Shown here: positions 1 to 9,113 of the stretch, piece by piece
How the letters are laid out: every line of letters starts with the position of its first letter
Numbering within the stretch: position 1 is the first letter of the stretch
From: Comamonadaceae bacterium
Lineage (GTDB): Bacteria; Pseudomonadota; Gammaproteobacteria; Burkholderiales; Burkholderiaceae_C
Assembly: GCA_947454955.1 (NCBI GenBank)
Contig: CANGLW010000003.1
Location: forward strand, 103,037-167,036
Direction: 5' to 3'
Length of the DNA stretch: 64,000 bases
Program-made: the position numbers and the translations under genes
Notes under the pieces: model-generated
What the model saw: only the letters and a program-made list of their open reading frames with translations
The model's database searches: none
Told to the model about the DNA's origin: nothing

Positions 1-102
1 CAGCAACTCATCAGGCCGGGTGTGGCGAAACGCGCCGCGGTGCGAACGGCCGATGGGCGAGCGCGTGGCGGCGACGATGTAAGCGTCTTGAACTTGTTTC
101 AT
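1..102 (-). CDS. fadA: Acetyl-CoA acyltransferase (thiolase), 5' end only
   Basis: This is the first 34 codons of a gene that runs off the left edge. The product begins MKQVQDAYIVAATRSPIGR, the N-terminal strand and loop typical of degradative thiolases, which cleave 3-ketoacyl-CoA with CoA in the last step of beta-oxidation. The ATG lies 8 bases after the stop of the upstream dehydrogenase/hydratase gene, with GAGGA five bases before it, so the two are co-transcribed and probably translationally linked. The catalytic cysteines and histidine lie outside the window. The family call is firm from the N-terminus and the operon context; the exact substrate range cannot be judged. Confidence 0.85.
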   Translation of the reverse strand, partial: MKQVQDAYIVAATRSPIGRSHRGAFRHTRPDELL

Positions 103-110
103 GGCGGTCC

Positions 111-2507
111 TCAATTACGAAGGGGTTTGCCACTGTTCATCATGGCCATGATGCGGGCTTGTGTTTTGGGGTGGGTCAGCAGGCTGCAAAAAGCCTGGCG
201 CTCCAGCGTCATGAGGTAAGCCTCGTTGACCAGCGTGCCGTCGTTGATGTCGCCCCCGGTGACCACCTTGGCGATCAAGCTGGCAATGTGGAAATCATGC
301 GCGCTGATGAAGCCACCATCGCGCATGTTCACCAACTGCCCGGTGATGGTGGCCAAGCCACTGCGACCGGCCACTGCGAACTGGCGCGGGTGCGGCGGGC
401 GATAACCCGAAGCGCTCATGCTGCGTACTTCGTTGATGGCCACAAACAACAGCTCGTCTTTGTGCGGCACCACCACATCGCTCTCCAGCAGATAGCCCAG
501 CTTGCGCGACTCCAGCGCGCTGGTGCCCACCTTGGCCATGGCCGCGGCCGTGAAGCCCTCGGTCACGAAAGGCAGCAAATCTTTGCCAGTAGAAGCCGCG
601 GCGTTTTCAGCAGCGCGTCGGGCAATGTAGGTCAAGCCACCGGCACCGGGCACCAGGCCCACGCCCACTTCCACCAGGCCGATGTACGACTCCATCGCCG
701 CCACACGTTTGGCGCAGTACACCGCCATCTCACAACCGCCCCCCAAAGCCAAGCCTTGAACGGCAGCCACGGTGGGCACACTGGCGTAACGCAGGCGCAG
801 CATCAAGTTTTGCAACTCGGCTTCCACGCCTTCGATCATGCCCACGCCACCCACCATGAAGGCGGGCAACATGGATTGCAAATCAGCACCCACCGAGAAC
901 ATCTCATCGGGCGACCAGATCACCAAGCCTTGGTAGTTCTTCTCGGCCAAGTCCACCGCGCGCATCAGGCCTTCGGTCACATCGGGGCTGATGGCGTGCA
1001 TCTTGGTTTTGATGCTGGCAATCAAGACCTCGTTGTCCAGCGTCCAGATGCGCAGCGCGCTGTCCTCGAACAAGGTGGTGCCACTTAGCATGGCTTGAGG
1101 GGCTTGCGCGCCCAACACGTCTTGCGGGAAGTGCTGGCGCGCGTACACCGGCAATGCGCGCTTGGCTTCAAACTGTTGGGTGCTCGGGTTCCACGAACCC
1201 TGCGGGGTGTGCACACCACCGGCATCGGCCACGGGGCCTTTGAAGACCCAGTCAGGCAGCGGTGCAGAACACAAGGTTTTGCCCGCGGCAATGTCCTCTT
1301 GGATCATCTGCGCAACCTCGATCCAACCGGCGTCTTGCCAGAGCTCAAACGGGCCTTGCTTCATGCCAAAACCAAAGCGCATGGCGAAGTCCACATCGCG
1401 CGCGGTGTGGGCAATACTGGCCAGATGAATGGCCGCGTAGTGAAAGCTGTTGCGCAAAATCGCCCACAAGAATTGGCCTTGCGCGCCTTCGCTGTGACGC
1501 AACAATTTCAAACGCTGAGCAGCTGGCTTTTTGAGCATGCGGCCATAGACCTCATCGGCCTTGGCACCGGCGGGCACGTAGTCGCCTTCCTTCAGGTCAA
1601 AGCGCTGGATGTCGCGCCCCACCTTCTTGAAAAAACCTGCCTTGGTTTTTTGACCCAAATGACCTTTTGCCAAAAGTGTCTTGAGCACCTCAGGCGTGGC
1701 AAAGCTGCCGTAGAAAGGGTCGGTCTCCAGGCTCAGGTTGTCTTGCAACGTTTTGATGACGTGGGCCATGGTGTCCAAGCCCACCACATCCGCAGTGCGG
1801 AAGGTGCCTGAACTCGCGCGGCCGAGTTTTTTACCGGTGAGGTCGTCCACCACATCGGGCGTCAAGCCGAAGTTCTCCACCTCTTTCATGGTGGCCAACA
1901 TGCCGGCAATGCCGATGCGGTTGGCGATGAAGTTGGGCGTGTCTTTGGCGCGCACCACGTTCTTGCCCAGCCCGCTGGTGACAAAGGTTTCCAGGTCATC
2001 CAGGATGTGCGGCTGGGTCGCCGGTGTGGCGATCAGCTCCACCAGCGTCATGTAACGCGGCGGGTTGAAAAAGTGGATGCCGCAAAAGCGCGGGCGCAGT
2101 GCTTCAGGCAAGGCTTCACTGAGTTGCGTGATGGACAGGCCCGAGGTGTTGGAGGCCACGATGGTGTGCTTGGCGATGTGCGGCGCGATCTTTTGATAGA
2201 GATCGCGCTTCCAGTCCATGCGCTCGGCAATCGCCTCGATGATCAGGTCACAACCCTTGAGCAAGTTCAGGTGTTGCTCGTAGTTGGCCGCTTGAATCAG
2301 TTCAGCATCAGCCGCCACACCCAAGGGCGAGGGCTTGAGTTTTTTCAAACCCTCGATGGCCTTGGTCACGATGCCGTTGGGGCTGTCTTTGCCGGGCAGA
2401 TCAAACAAGACCACCGGCACCTTGACGTTGACCAGGTGCGCCGCAATTTGCGCACCCATCACGCCCGCGCCGAGCACGGCGACTTTTTTCACCAGAAAAC
2501 GGGACAT
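111..2507 (-). CDS. 3-hydroxyacyl-CoA dehydrogenase / enoyl-CoA hydratase fusion (FadN-like)
   Basis: This is a bifunctional beta-oxidation enzyme of 798 residues. The dehydrogenase comes first: a Rossmann motif GAGVMGAQIA lies near residues 12-21, and the catalytic His region reads FCGIHFFNPPRYM. The crotonase-type hydratase is at the C-terminus, with an oxyanion-hole stretch SVGADLQSML and the glycine-rich ALGGGCEMA. This order is the reverse of E. coli FadB, in which hydratase precedes dehydrogenase, and matches the FadN-type layout. It follows the acyl-CoA dehydrogenase gene by 10 bases and precedes the thiolase by 8, so one mRNA encodes the whole spiral. It should act in the cytoplasm on medium- to long-chain acyl-CoA. 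Chain-length specificity is not visible. Confidence 0.93.
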   Translation of the reverse strand: MSRFLVKKVAVLGAGVMGAQIAAHLVNVKVPVVLFDLPGKDSPNGIVTKAIEGLKKLKPSPLGVAADAELIQAANYEQHLNLLKGCDLIIEAIAERMDWKRDLYQKIAPHIAKHTIVASNTSGLSITQLSEALPEALRPRFCGIHFFNPPRYMTLVELIATPATQPHILDDLETFVTSGLGKNVVRAKDTPNFIANRIGIAGMLATMKEVENFGLTPDVVDDLTGKKLGRASSGTFRTADVVGLDTMAHVIKTLQDNLSLETDPFYGSFATPEVLKTLLAKGHLGQKTKAGFFKKVGRDIQRFDLKEGDYVPAGAKADEVYGRMLKKPAAQRLKLLRHSEGAQGQFLWAILRNSFHYAAIHLASIAHTARDVDFAMRFGFGMKQGPFELWQDAGWIEVAQMIQEDIAAGKTLCSAPLPDWVFKGPVADAGGVHTPQGSWNPSTQQFEAKRALPVYARQHFPQDVLGAQAPQAMLSGTTLFEDSALRIWTLDNEVLIASIKTKMHAISPDVTEGLMRAVDLAEKNYQGLVIWSPDEMFSVGADLQSMLPAFMVGGVGMIEGVEAELQNLMLRLRYASVPTVAAVQGLALGGGCEMAVYCAKRVAAMESYIGLVEVGVGLVPGAGGLTYIARRAAENAAASTGKDLLPFVTEGFTAAAMAKVGTSALESRKLGYLLESDVVVPHKDELLFVAINEVRSMSASGYRPPHPRQFAVAGRSGLATITGQLVNMRDGGFISAHDFHIASLIAKVVTGGDINDGTLVNEAYLMTLERQAFCSLLTHPKTQARIMAMMNSGKPLRN

Positions 2508-2517
2508 GGCAGTTCCT

Positions 2518-4314
2518 TCAGGCCAGGGCCAAATCGGTGTCCATCAAAGGCGCAGCGCCTGCACGCGCGGTGCGTATGAGGGTGGCGGTCTCGGGCATGA
2601 GCTTGGCGAAGTAAAAACGCGCGGTCTGCAACTTAGCCGGGTAGAAGGGATCAGCGTTGCCCGCAGCGATTTCACGCAACGCCACTTGCGCCATGCGCGC
2701 AAAGAAATACCCAAACACCAGGTGCCCTGCCACACGCAGGTAGTCCACCGCGGCAGCGCCCACTTCGTCGGCGTTTTGGAAACCTTTGAAACCAATCTCG
2801 GTGGTGAACTTGGTGATTTGCTCACCCAGCACCGCCAGGGGGGTGATGAACTCGGCCATCTTCTCGTTCACGCCCTCTTCTTCCACCAGCGCGGCCACCA
2901 GCTTGCCAAACTTCTTGAGTGTGGCGCCGTTGTTGCCCAGCACTTTGCGGCCCAACAGGTCCAGCGACTGCACGGTGTTGGTGCCTTCGTAAATCATGTT
3001 GATGCGGGCATCGCGCACATACTGCTCCATGCCCCACTCTTTGATGTAGCCGTGGCCACCAAAGACCTGCTGGCACATCACCGTGGCTTGGAAGCCGTTG
3101 TCAGTCAAAAACGCTTTGATGATGGGCGTGAGCAAGGCCAGCATGTCGGCACTGTCTTTGCGCACTTTCTCCTCGGGGTGGTTGAGCTCTTTGTCGAGCA
3201 GCAAGGCACAGTAGGTCGCGAGTGCGCGTCCGCCTTCGGCATAGGCTTTGGCCGTGAGCAGCATCTTGCGCACATCGGGGTGCACGATGATCGGGTCAGC
3301 CGGTTTGTCTTTGGCTTTCACGCCCGAGAGTGAACGCATTTGAATGCGGTCTTTGGCATAGGCCAAAGCGTTTTGGTAGGCGACTTCGGTCAAGCCCAGT
3401 GACTGGTTGCCCACGCCCAAACGCGCGGCGTTCATCATCACAAACATGGCTTGCAAGCCCTTGTTGGGCTCGCCCACCAGGGTCCCCACCGCGTCGTCCA
3501 AAACCATCTGGCAAGTAGCGTTGCCGTGGATGCCCATCTTGTGCTCCAAGCCGCCGCAGTAAATACCGTTGCGCGACCCTACGGAGCCGTCCGCATTCAC
3601 ATTGAACTTGGGCACCACAAAGAGGCTGATGCCTTTGGAACCCACCGGTGCATCAGGCAGACGCGCCAGCACCAGGTGCACGATGTTGGGGGCCAGGTTG
3701 TGTTCACCCGCGCTGATGAAAATCTTCGCGCCATTGATCTTGTACGTGCCATCGGCCTGGGGCTCGGCCTTGGTGCGCAGCATGCCCAAATCTGTGCCGC
3801 AATGCGGCTCGGTCAGGCACATGGTGCCGGTCCATTCACCGCTGACCAGCTTGGGGAGGTACAAGGCTTTTTGCGCCTCGGTGCCGTGCGCGTGCAAGCA
3901 CTCGTAAGCGCCGTGGCTCAAGCCGGGGTACATGGTCCAGGCTTGGTTGGCCGAGTTGAGCATCTCGTAAAAGTTTTGGTTCACCACAAACGGCAAACCT
4001 TGCCCCCCGTAGGCCGGGTCACAGCTCAAAGCGGGCCAACCACCGGCCACATACTGGGCATAGGCCTCTTTGAAACCGGCAGGTGGCGTGACTTCATGGG
4101 TGGTTTTGTCGAGTACACAACCTTGCGCGTCCCCACTGATGTTGAGGGGGAACGCCACCTCGGCTGCGAACTTACCGCCCTCTTCGAGCACAGCGTTGAT
4201 GGTGTCAACGTCAATGTCTGCGTGCTTGTCGCAGACCTTGAGTTCGTCGACCACGTGGAAAACTTCATGCATCAAAAATTGCATGTCGCGCAGGGGTGGG
4301 GTGTAGCTGGGCAT
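2518..4314 (-). CDS. Acyl-CoA dehydrogenase with C-terminal extension
   Basis: This 598-residue flavoprotein catalyses the first oxidation of acyl-CoA in beta-oxidation. Recognisable blocks are MCLTEPHCGTDLG (FAD/substrate region), a middle beta-domain with KIFISAGEHN, and VFGGHGYIKEWGMEQ followed by MIYEGTN, whose Glu is the catalytic-base position in this family. The last 120 or so residues form the extra C-terminal domain that separates these roughly 600-residue enzymes from classical 380-residue ones; DmdC-like methylmercaptopropionyl-CoA dehydrogenases share this layout. The ATG is preceded by AGGAG at a spacing of 8. It is the first gene of the operon that continues into the dehydrogenase/hydratase and thiolase. 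The substrate is inferred to be a fatty acyl-CoA from its neighbours. Confidence 0.92.
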   Translation of the reverse strand: MPSYTPPLRDMQFLMHEVFHVVDELKVCDKHADIDVDTINAVLEEGGKFAAEVAFPLNISGDAQGCVLDKTTHEVTPPAGFKEAYAQYVAGGWPALSCDPAYGGQGLPFVVNQNFYEMLNSANQAWTMYPGLSHGAYECLHAHGTEAQKALYLPKLVSGEWTGTMCLTEPHCGTDLGMLRTKAEPQADGTYKINGAKIFISAGEHNLAPNIVHLVLARLPDAPVGSKGISLFVVPKFNVNADGSVGSRNGIYCGGLEHKMGIHGNATCQMVLDDAVGTLVGEPNKGLQAMFVMMNAARLGVGNQSLGLTEVAYQNALAYAKDRIQMRSLSGVKAKDKPADPIIVHPDVRKMLLTAKAYAEGGRALATYCALLLDKELNHPEEKVRKDSADMLALLTPIIKAFLTDNGFQATVMCQQVFGGHGYIKEWGMEQYVRDARINMIYEGTNTVQSLDLLGRKVLGNNGATLKKFGKLVAALVEEEGVNEKMAEFITPLAVLGEQITKFTTEIGFKGFQNADEVGAAAVDYLRVAGHLVFGYFFARMAQVALREIAAGNADPFYPAKLQTARFYFAKLMPETATLIRTARAGAAPLMDTDLALA

Positions 4315-4348
4315 GGGGGTCTCCTAGAGATTAATCAAGTGAAGGTAT

Positions 4349-4372
4349 TACGCTCACGCAAAGACAAGCGTA
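4349..4372. promoter_or_regulatory. Dyad upstream of the beta-oxidation operon
   Basis: TACGCT and AGCGTA form a 6-bp inverted repeat separated by 12 bases in the 80-bp gap between the TetR gene and the acyl-CoA dehydrogenase start. Its position is right for an operator controlling the fad-type operon. It does not resemble the 32-bp dyad in front of the TetR gene, so a different regulator may bind here. No convincing -35/-10 pair was placed with confidence. Confidence 0.35.
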
Positions 4373-4394
4373 TGAATTAGCGGGTATTTAGATG

Positions 4395-5066
4395 TCAAGC
4401 CTTTGAATCACTGGCGTAGCGCAAGATGATGTGTTCAAAGCCACGGTGGGCCCGCTCGATCGAGCCCGGGGTTTTGAGGAAGCGCGCTTCGTAATGCAAG
4501 GCCAAAATCAGGCCGTGGATCTCAAACACAATTTGCGCGGCATCGGTGTCGGCGCGCAGCTGGCCATCGTGGGTGGCTTGCACCACCGCGCGCTCCACCG
4601 CACCCAACCAGGTTTTGACCGAGCTGGCCAGCGCGTCGCGCACGATGCCGGGGCGGTCATCAAACTCCACCGCGCCGCTGATGAAAATACAGCCCGACTG
4701 AATTTCTTGCGCCACGCGCTTCATCCAGTTGCCAAACAGGGCGCGCAAGCGCGGCAGGCCGCGCGGCTCGTCGAGCGCGGGGTAAAACACCTCTTGCTCA
4801 AAGCGGGTGAAGTACTCGCGCACCACGGAAATCTGCAGCTCTTCACGCGAACCAAAGTGGGCGAATACGCCCGACTTGCTCATCTGCGTGACCTCGGCCA
4901 GCACACCGATGCTCAGGCCCTCCAGCCCGATCTGCGAGGCCAAACCCAGGGCCGCATCGATGATGACCAACTTGGTCTGCTGCCCCTTGTGCAGGGGCGC
5001 AGGCTTGGCAGCCAATTTAGGCGCCGGCTCTTTGGCGAGCTTGGTCAGGGGGGTAAGTTCTGTCAT
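4395..5066 (-). CDS. TetR-family transcriptional regulator
   Basis: This is a 223-residue TetR-type repressor. After a basic, Ala/Pro/Lys-rich N-terminal tail of about 30 residues, the HTH domain runs from about residue 33 to 80 (IGLEGLSIGVLAEVTQMSKS, then GVFAHFGSREEL). The rest is the helical ligand domain. It lies upstream of, and in the same direction as, the acyl-CoA dehydrogenase gene, so an acyl-CoA-type ligand and control of beta-oxidation are reasonable inferences. The start codon sits one base from a 32-bp dyad, which implies autorepression, and no Shine-Dalgarno can be found. The mRNA may therefore be leaderless. An alternative start further in would shorten only the tail. Confidence 0.85.
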   Translation of the reverse strand: MTELTPLTKLAKEPAPKLAAKPAPLHKGQQTKLVIIDAALGLASQIGLEGLSIGVLAEVTQMSKSGVFAHFGSREELQISVVREYFTRFEQEVFYPALDEPRGLPRLRALFGNWMKRVAQEIQSGCIFISGAVEFDDRPGIVRDALASSVKTWLGAVERAVVQATHDGQLRADTDAAQIVFEIHGLILALHYEARFLKTPGSIERAHRGFEHIILRYASDSKA

Positions 5067-5067
5067 G

Positions 5068-5099
5068 GCAAAATAAAACGAACGGTCGTGCTATTTTGC
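5068..5099. promoter_or_regulatory. 32-bp dyad operator of the TetR gene
   Basis: The site has the form GCAAAATA-AA-ACGA-ACGG-TCGT-GC-TATTTTGC. The outer octamers are perfect reverse complements, and the inner ACGA/TCGT pair is also symmetric. It ends one base from the ATG of the minus-strand TetR gene. On that strand TTGCAA and TTTTAT are 17 bases apart and could be -35 and -10 elements lying inside the dyad. A bound repressor would then cover the promoter. This is inference from symmetry and position. Confidence 0.6.
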
Positions 5100-5175
5100 A
5101 ACAAAAAAACTGGGCGCGCTAGGGGTCATGCCCTATTTATCGTCACCCCAGGCGCCTAACTTGAGGCTGGCGTAC

Positions 5176-6531
5176 TTACTTGCGGAAGTAAAACTCGCCC
5201 ACCACCTGGTCGTAGATGGCGGGGACTTGGTCATGACCGACCGACTTGGCCAGGTTCACTACTTCGCCACGCACATTGCGAACCACCCGGTCCACACTGA
5301 TACCAGGCTTTTGCATCTCACGCACGAAGATGCGGGTGAAGAGCCCATTCTTTTCTTTGTCGTTGGGACCTAGTTTGTCCAGGGCCTGCTGACCGGTGCC
5401 CGCAGAGAACACGACCATTTGACCCGTGGCCGCTGTGGTGGGAGCCAAGCCTCGGGCCATGCCACCGATCGCACGCCCATTGCTTTTGAAAGGGTTGTCC
5501 CGGCAGGCATCCACCACGGCCAAGGTGAATTTGGCGCGCCGCTCGGACATGTCATCCAAGACTCGCTGCAAAGAGATGCCTTCATCGCGCATCTGTTCTT
5601 CGCCCTCGCCTGCCACATCGATGGGCACCAAGTAATTGGAATTGCCCAACTGCACGCCATGGCCTGCGTAGAAGAAAGCCACCTCATCACCCGCATCCAC
5701 CTGACTCTTGAAAGCCCGGAGTGCAGCTTTCATTTCTTTCTCTGACAAATCGGTTTTGAGCGTGACGTTGTAGCCCACGGTCTTGAGGTTATCGGCCATG
5801 ACACGTGCGTCTTCTTTGGCGTTGACCAGCTTGGACACAAACTTGTAGCCATCATTGCCAATCACCAAGGCTTTGCGGTTGGCAAAGACAGGCAAGGGTT
5901 CCAAAACGGCTGGTTGAGGCGCAGCGGCTGCAAGCGCAGGCTGAGAGTTTCTAGCGGCAGCGTCCGCGCGAAGCCGCGCCAGTTCAGCGGAGAGCTGCAA
6001 CAACAACTCACGGTCCGTCAGGCTTGCAGTTTGAGGGGACGGCTCTTGTGGTGGGCGCTTGGCTTCTTGCGGTTTTTTCTCTGGCTCTTTCAGCGAAGCG
6101 GTCTGCACCTCTGCTGGCGCACGCGCATCTGCGCCCAAAGCCATGATGAGGTTTTTGGGCAATATCGATCGACCGTTATCGACAACCACCACGCAACCAC
6201 ACTCCCGAGGGCAACTCTTGATGGCATTTCCCGCCAGAACTTGATTTCCAAAACCTTGGTTTGACGCTCCATTGGTAATAGCAACTGATACGTCTGGGCA
6301 TGATTCAGATGCAGCCACCACATAAGCGCGAGCAAATGATGCGACTTCTACGATTGGTTTACCCCAAGCTTTTGGAGTCTTCTTGGAGATGGGCAAATCT
6401 GTCAGGCAGCCTTTCTCCCCATCCGGATAAGTCAAGCTCAAACTGGTCGGGCAGGTGTTGGCCTGCGCTTGGATGGGCATCCAAAAGCACAAGGCGCAGA
6501 AGAGAAGTACAAGTTTTTTCAAAGAAGACAA
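5176..6531 (-). CDS. Secreted caspase-like (peptidase C14 / metacaspase) protein
   Basis: This 451-residue protein has an export signal (KKLVLLFCALCFWMPIQAQA). An N-terminal region to about residue 130 holds several Cys; a Pro/Glu/Lys-rich linker and a short coiled-coil-like stretch (ELLLQLSAELARLRAD) follow. The C-terminal p20-like caspase fold starts at about residue 220. The catalytic dyad is visible as His291 in YAGHG and Cys343 in DACRDNPF, so the protease is probably active. Caspase-fold peptidases cut after Arg/Lys or Asp; specificity cannot be read here. The longest frame starts with TTG (6531). A second TTG lies three codons on, and there is no ATG or clear Shine-Dalgarno, so the start is uncertain. 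It stands alone between the TetR and FAH genes. Confidence 0.85.
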   Translation of the reverse strand: MSSLKKLVLLFCALCFWMPIQAQANTCPTSLSLTYPDGEKGCLTDLPISKKTPKAWGKPIVEVASFARAYVVAASESCPDVSVAITNGASNQGFGNQVLAGNAIKSCPRECGCVVVVDNGRSILPKNLIMALGADARAPAEVQTASLKEPEKKPQEAKRPPQEPSPQTASLTDRELLLQLSAELARLRADAAARNSQPALAAAAPQPAVLEPLPVFANRKALVIGNDGYKFVSKLVNAKEDARVMADNLKTVGYNVTLKTDLSEKEMKAALRAFKSQVDAGDEVAFFYAGHGVQLGNSNYLVPIDVAGEGEEQMRDEGISLQRVLDDMSERRAKFTLAVVDACRDNPFKSNGRAIGGMARGLAPTTAATGQMVVFSAGTGQQALDKLGPNDKEKNGLFTRIFVREMQKPGISVDRVVRNVRGEVVNLAKSVGHDQVPAIYDQVVGEFYFRK

Positions 6532-6626
6532 TCGAGCTTGGTCAGGCCATGAACATTGAAGTCTAGGCCTAACCTTGGGTCGTCACAAGCAGATTTGGCT
6601 TTTTTGCTACAAGCAAGCCAACACGC

Positions 6627-7475
6627 TCACTTTTTGTAAGCGATGACCTCTTGGCGCTGCTCACCTAGACCTGAAATGCCTAGTGTCATCACATCGCCTT
6701 TTTGCAAGAAGCGTTGCGGCTTCATGCCCATGCCCACGCCCGGTGGGGTGCCGGTGGTGATGACGTCGCCGGGCATGAGGGTCATGAACTGGCTCACATA
6801 GCTCACGATCTTGGCCACGTTGAAGATCATGGTTTTGGTGTTGCCCGTCTGCACGCGCTGGCCATTGAGGTCGAGCCACATGTCGAGCTTGAGCGGCTGG
6901 GGCAGCTCATCGCGGGTGACCAACCAGGGGCCGATGGGGCCGAAGGTGTCGCAGCCCTTGCCCTTGTCCCACTGCGAGCCGCGCTCGAGCTGGAAGTTGC
7001 GCTCGCTCACGTCGTTGATCAGGCAGTAACCGGCGACAAAATTCAAAGCGTCTTTTTGGGTGACGTACTGGGCCTTGGTGCCAATCACGATGCCCAACTC
7101 CACCTCCCAGTCGCCTTTGGTCGCGCCCTTGGGCAGCATGACCGGGTCGTTCGGACCCTGGATGCAGCTGGTGGTTTTCATGAAAATCACCGGCTCGGTG
7201 GGGATGGGCATGCCGGCTTCTTTGGCGTGGTCGGTGTAGTTCAGGCCGATGGCCACAAACTTGCCGATGTTGGCCACGGGGCAGCCCATGCGGGGTTTGC
7301 CTTTGACCAAGGGCAGCTTGTCGATTTTGAGTTTGGCTAATTTAGCCAGCACTTTGTCATTGAGCTGGTCGGGGCCAATGTCGCCCACCACGCCCGACAG
7401 ATCGCGCAGCTGACCCGCGGCATCCACCAAACCTGGTTTTTCTTTGCCACTCTGACCGTAACGTACCAATTTCAT
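6627..7475 (-). CDS. Fumarylacetoacetate hydrolase (FAH) family protein
   Basis: This 282-residue cytoplasmic enzyme of the FAH superfamily uses a divalent metal to hydrolyse, hydrate or decarboxylate beta-dicarbonyl or oxo-acid substrates. The metal-binding Glu pair is in WEVELGIVIG, and the Asp-containing CLINDVSERN follows. The typical GLNYTDHAKEAG and GTPPGVGMG motifs are present. An ATG with GGAGACAAC before it is well supported. The length fits the bacterial 280-residue members often annotated as 2-hydroxyhepta-2,4-diene-1,7-dioate isomerase or 5-oxopent-3-ene-tricarboxylate decarboxylase. No aromatic-catabolic neighbours are present, so the substrate stays open. Confidence 0.9.
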   Translation of the reverse strand: MKLVRYGQSGKEKPGLVDAAGQLRDLSGVVGDIGPDQLNDKVLAKLAKLKIDKLPLVKGKPRMGCPVANIGKFVAIGLNYTDHAKEAGMPIPTEPVIFMKTTSCIQGPNDPVMLPKGATKGDWEVELGIVIGTKAQYVTQKDALNFVAGYCLINDVSERNFQLERGSQWDKGKGCDTFGPIGPWLVTRDELPQPLKLDMWLDLNGQRVQTGNTKTMIFNVAKIVSYVSQFMTLMPGDVITTGTPPGVGMGMKPQRFLQKGDVMTLGISGLGEQRQEVIAYKK

Positions 7476-7523
7476 GTTGTCTCCTGGAAAGTGAATGGCG
7501 TCATGCGCCGGGAAATGTCGCTA

Positions 7524-8147
7524 TTATATTGATAGCATCAAGGCCAATGATTCTTTGAGCTGTTGGCTGGCAGGCCGCTTGAAACCCGAGCGCACATATC
7601 GCTGCAAACGCCCCATCAACAAGGCCGTGACGGCTGAAGCACAGGTGTTGGCCGCCACCGTGGGCGTGGGCGAGTTGATGTCGCGCAGACATTGTTTGAA
7701 ACTGCTCTCGAGCTTGTCGAAATACAGGTTCATGCGTTCTTGCAAACGGGCGTGCTCCAGCACCAGGGCGTCGCCCACCATCACGCGGCACATGCCTGGG
7801 TTCTTCTCGGCAAACTCCACCGTCAGCGTCGCGATCAGCTGCACCTGTTGCACGCCATTCAAGCCTTGTGCTGCAGCGCGGTCTTGCACCTGGTTGACCA
7901 AGGTGAAGGTGCTGGTTTCGATGTAGTCAATCAGCGCCTCGAACATCTGCGCTTTGCTGGCGAAGTGGCGGTACAGCGCTGCTTCACTCACCCCCAAATG
8001 CGCGGCCAATGCTGCGGTGGTGATGCGGTCAGCACCAGGCTGCTCGAGCATGGCAGCCAGCCCCTGCAAAATTTGCAGACGGCGCTCCCCGGGCTTGAGC
8101 CGCTTGCGTGGCTCGTTCTCGGCAGAAGGCTGGTCAGCGGACTCCAT
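7524..8147 (-). CDS. slmA: Nucleoid occlusion factor SlmA
   Basis: This 207-residue TetR-fold DNA-binding protein matches SlmA along its length. The N-terminal RRLQILQGLAAMLEQPGADR helix and the HTH (TTAALAAHLGVSEAALYRHF) are followed by the helical dimer domain with FAEKNPGMCRVMVGDAL. SlmA binds chromosomal sites and blocks FtsZ assembly over the nucleoid. Unlike most TetR proteins it does not mainly act as a small-molecule-responsive repressor. It follows argB with only 3 bases between the genes, which suggests co-transcription; this argB-slmA pairing differs from E. coli, where slmA lies near dut. Confidence 0.93.
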   Translation of the reverse strand: MESADQPSAENEPRKRLKPGERRLQILQGLAAMLEQPGADRITTAALAAHLGVSEAALYRHFASKAQMFEALIDYIETSTFTLVNQVQDRAAAQGLNGVQQVQLIATLTVEFAEKNPGMCRVMVGDALVLEHARLQERMNLYFDKLESSFKQCLRDINSPTPTVAANTCASAVTALLMGRLQRYVRSGFKRPASQQLKESLALMLSI

Positions 8148-8150
8148 AGC

Positions 8151-9113
<963 letters not shown>

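Noticed and set aside
6532..6626. TTGGCTT/AAGCCAA repeat in the gap before the FAH gene end as a terminator
   Set aside because: The stem has no T-run on the minus-strand exit and the loop is long, so the support is too weak to list.
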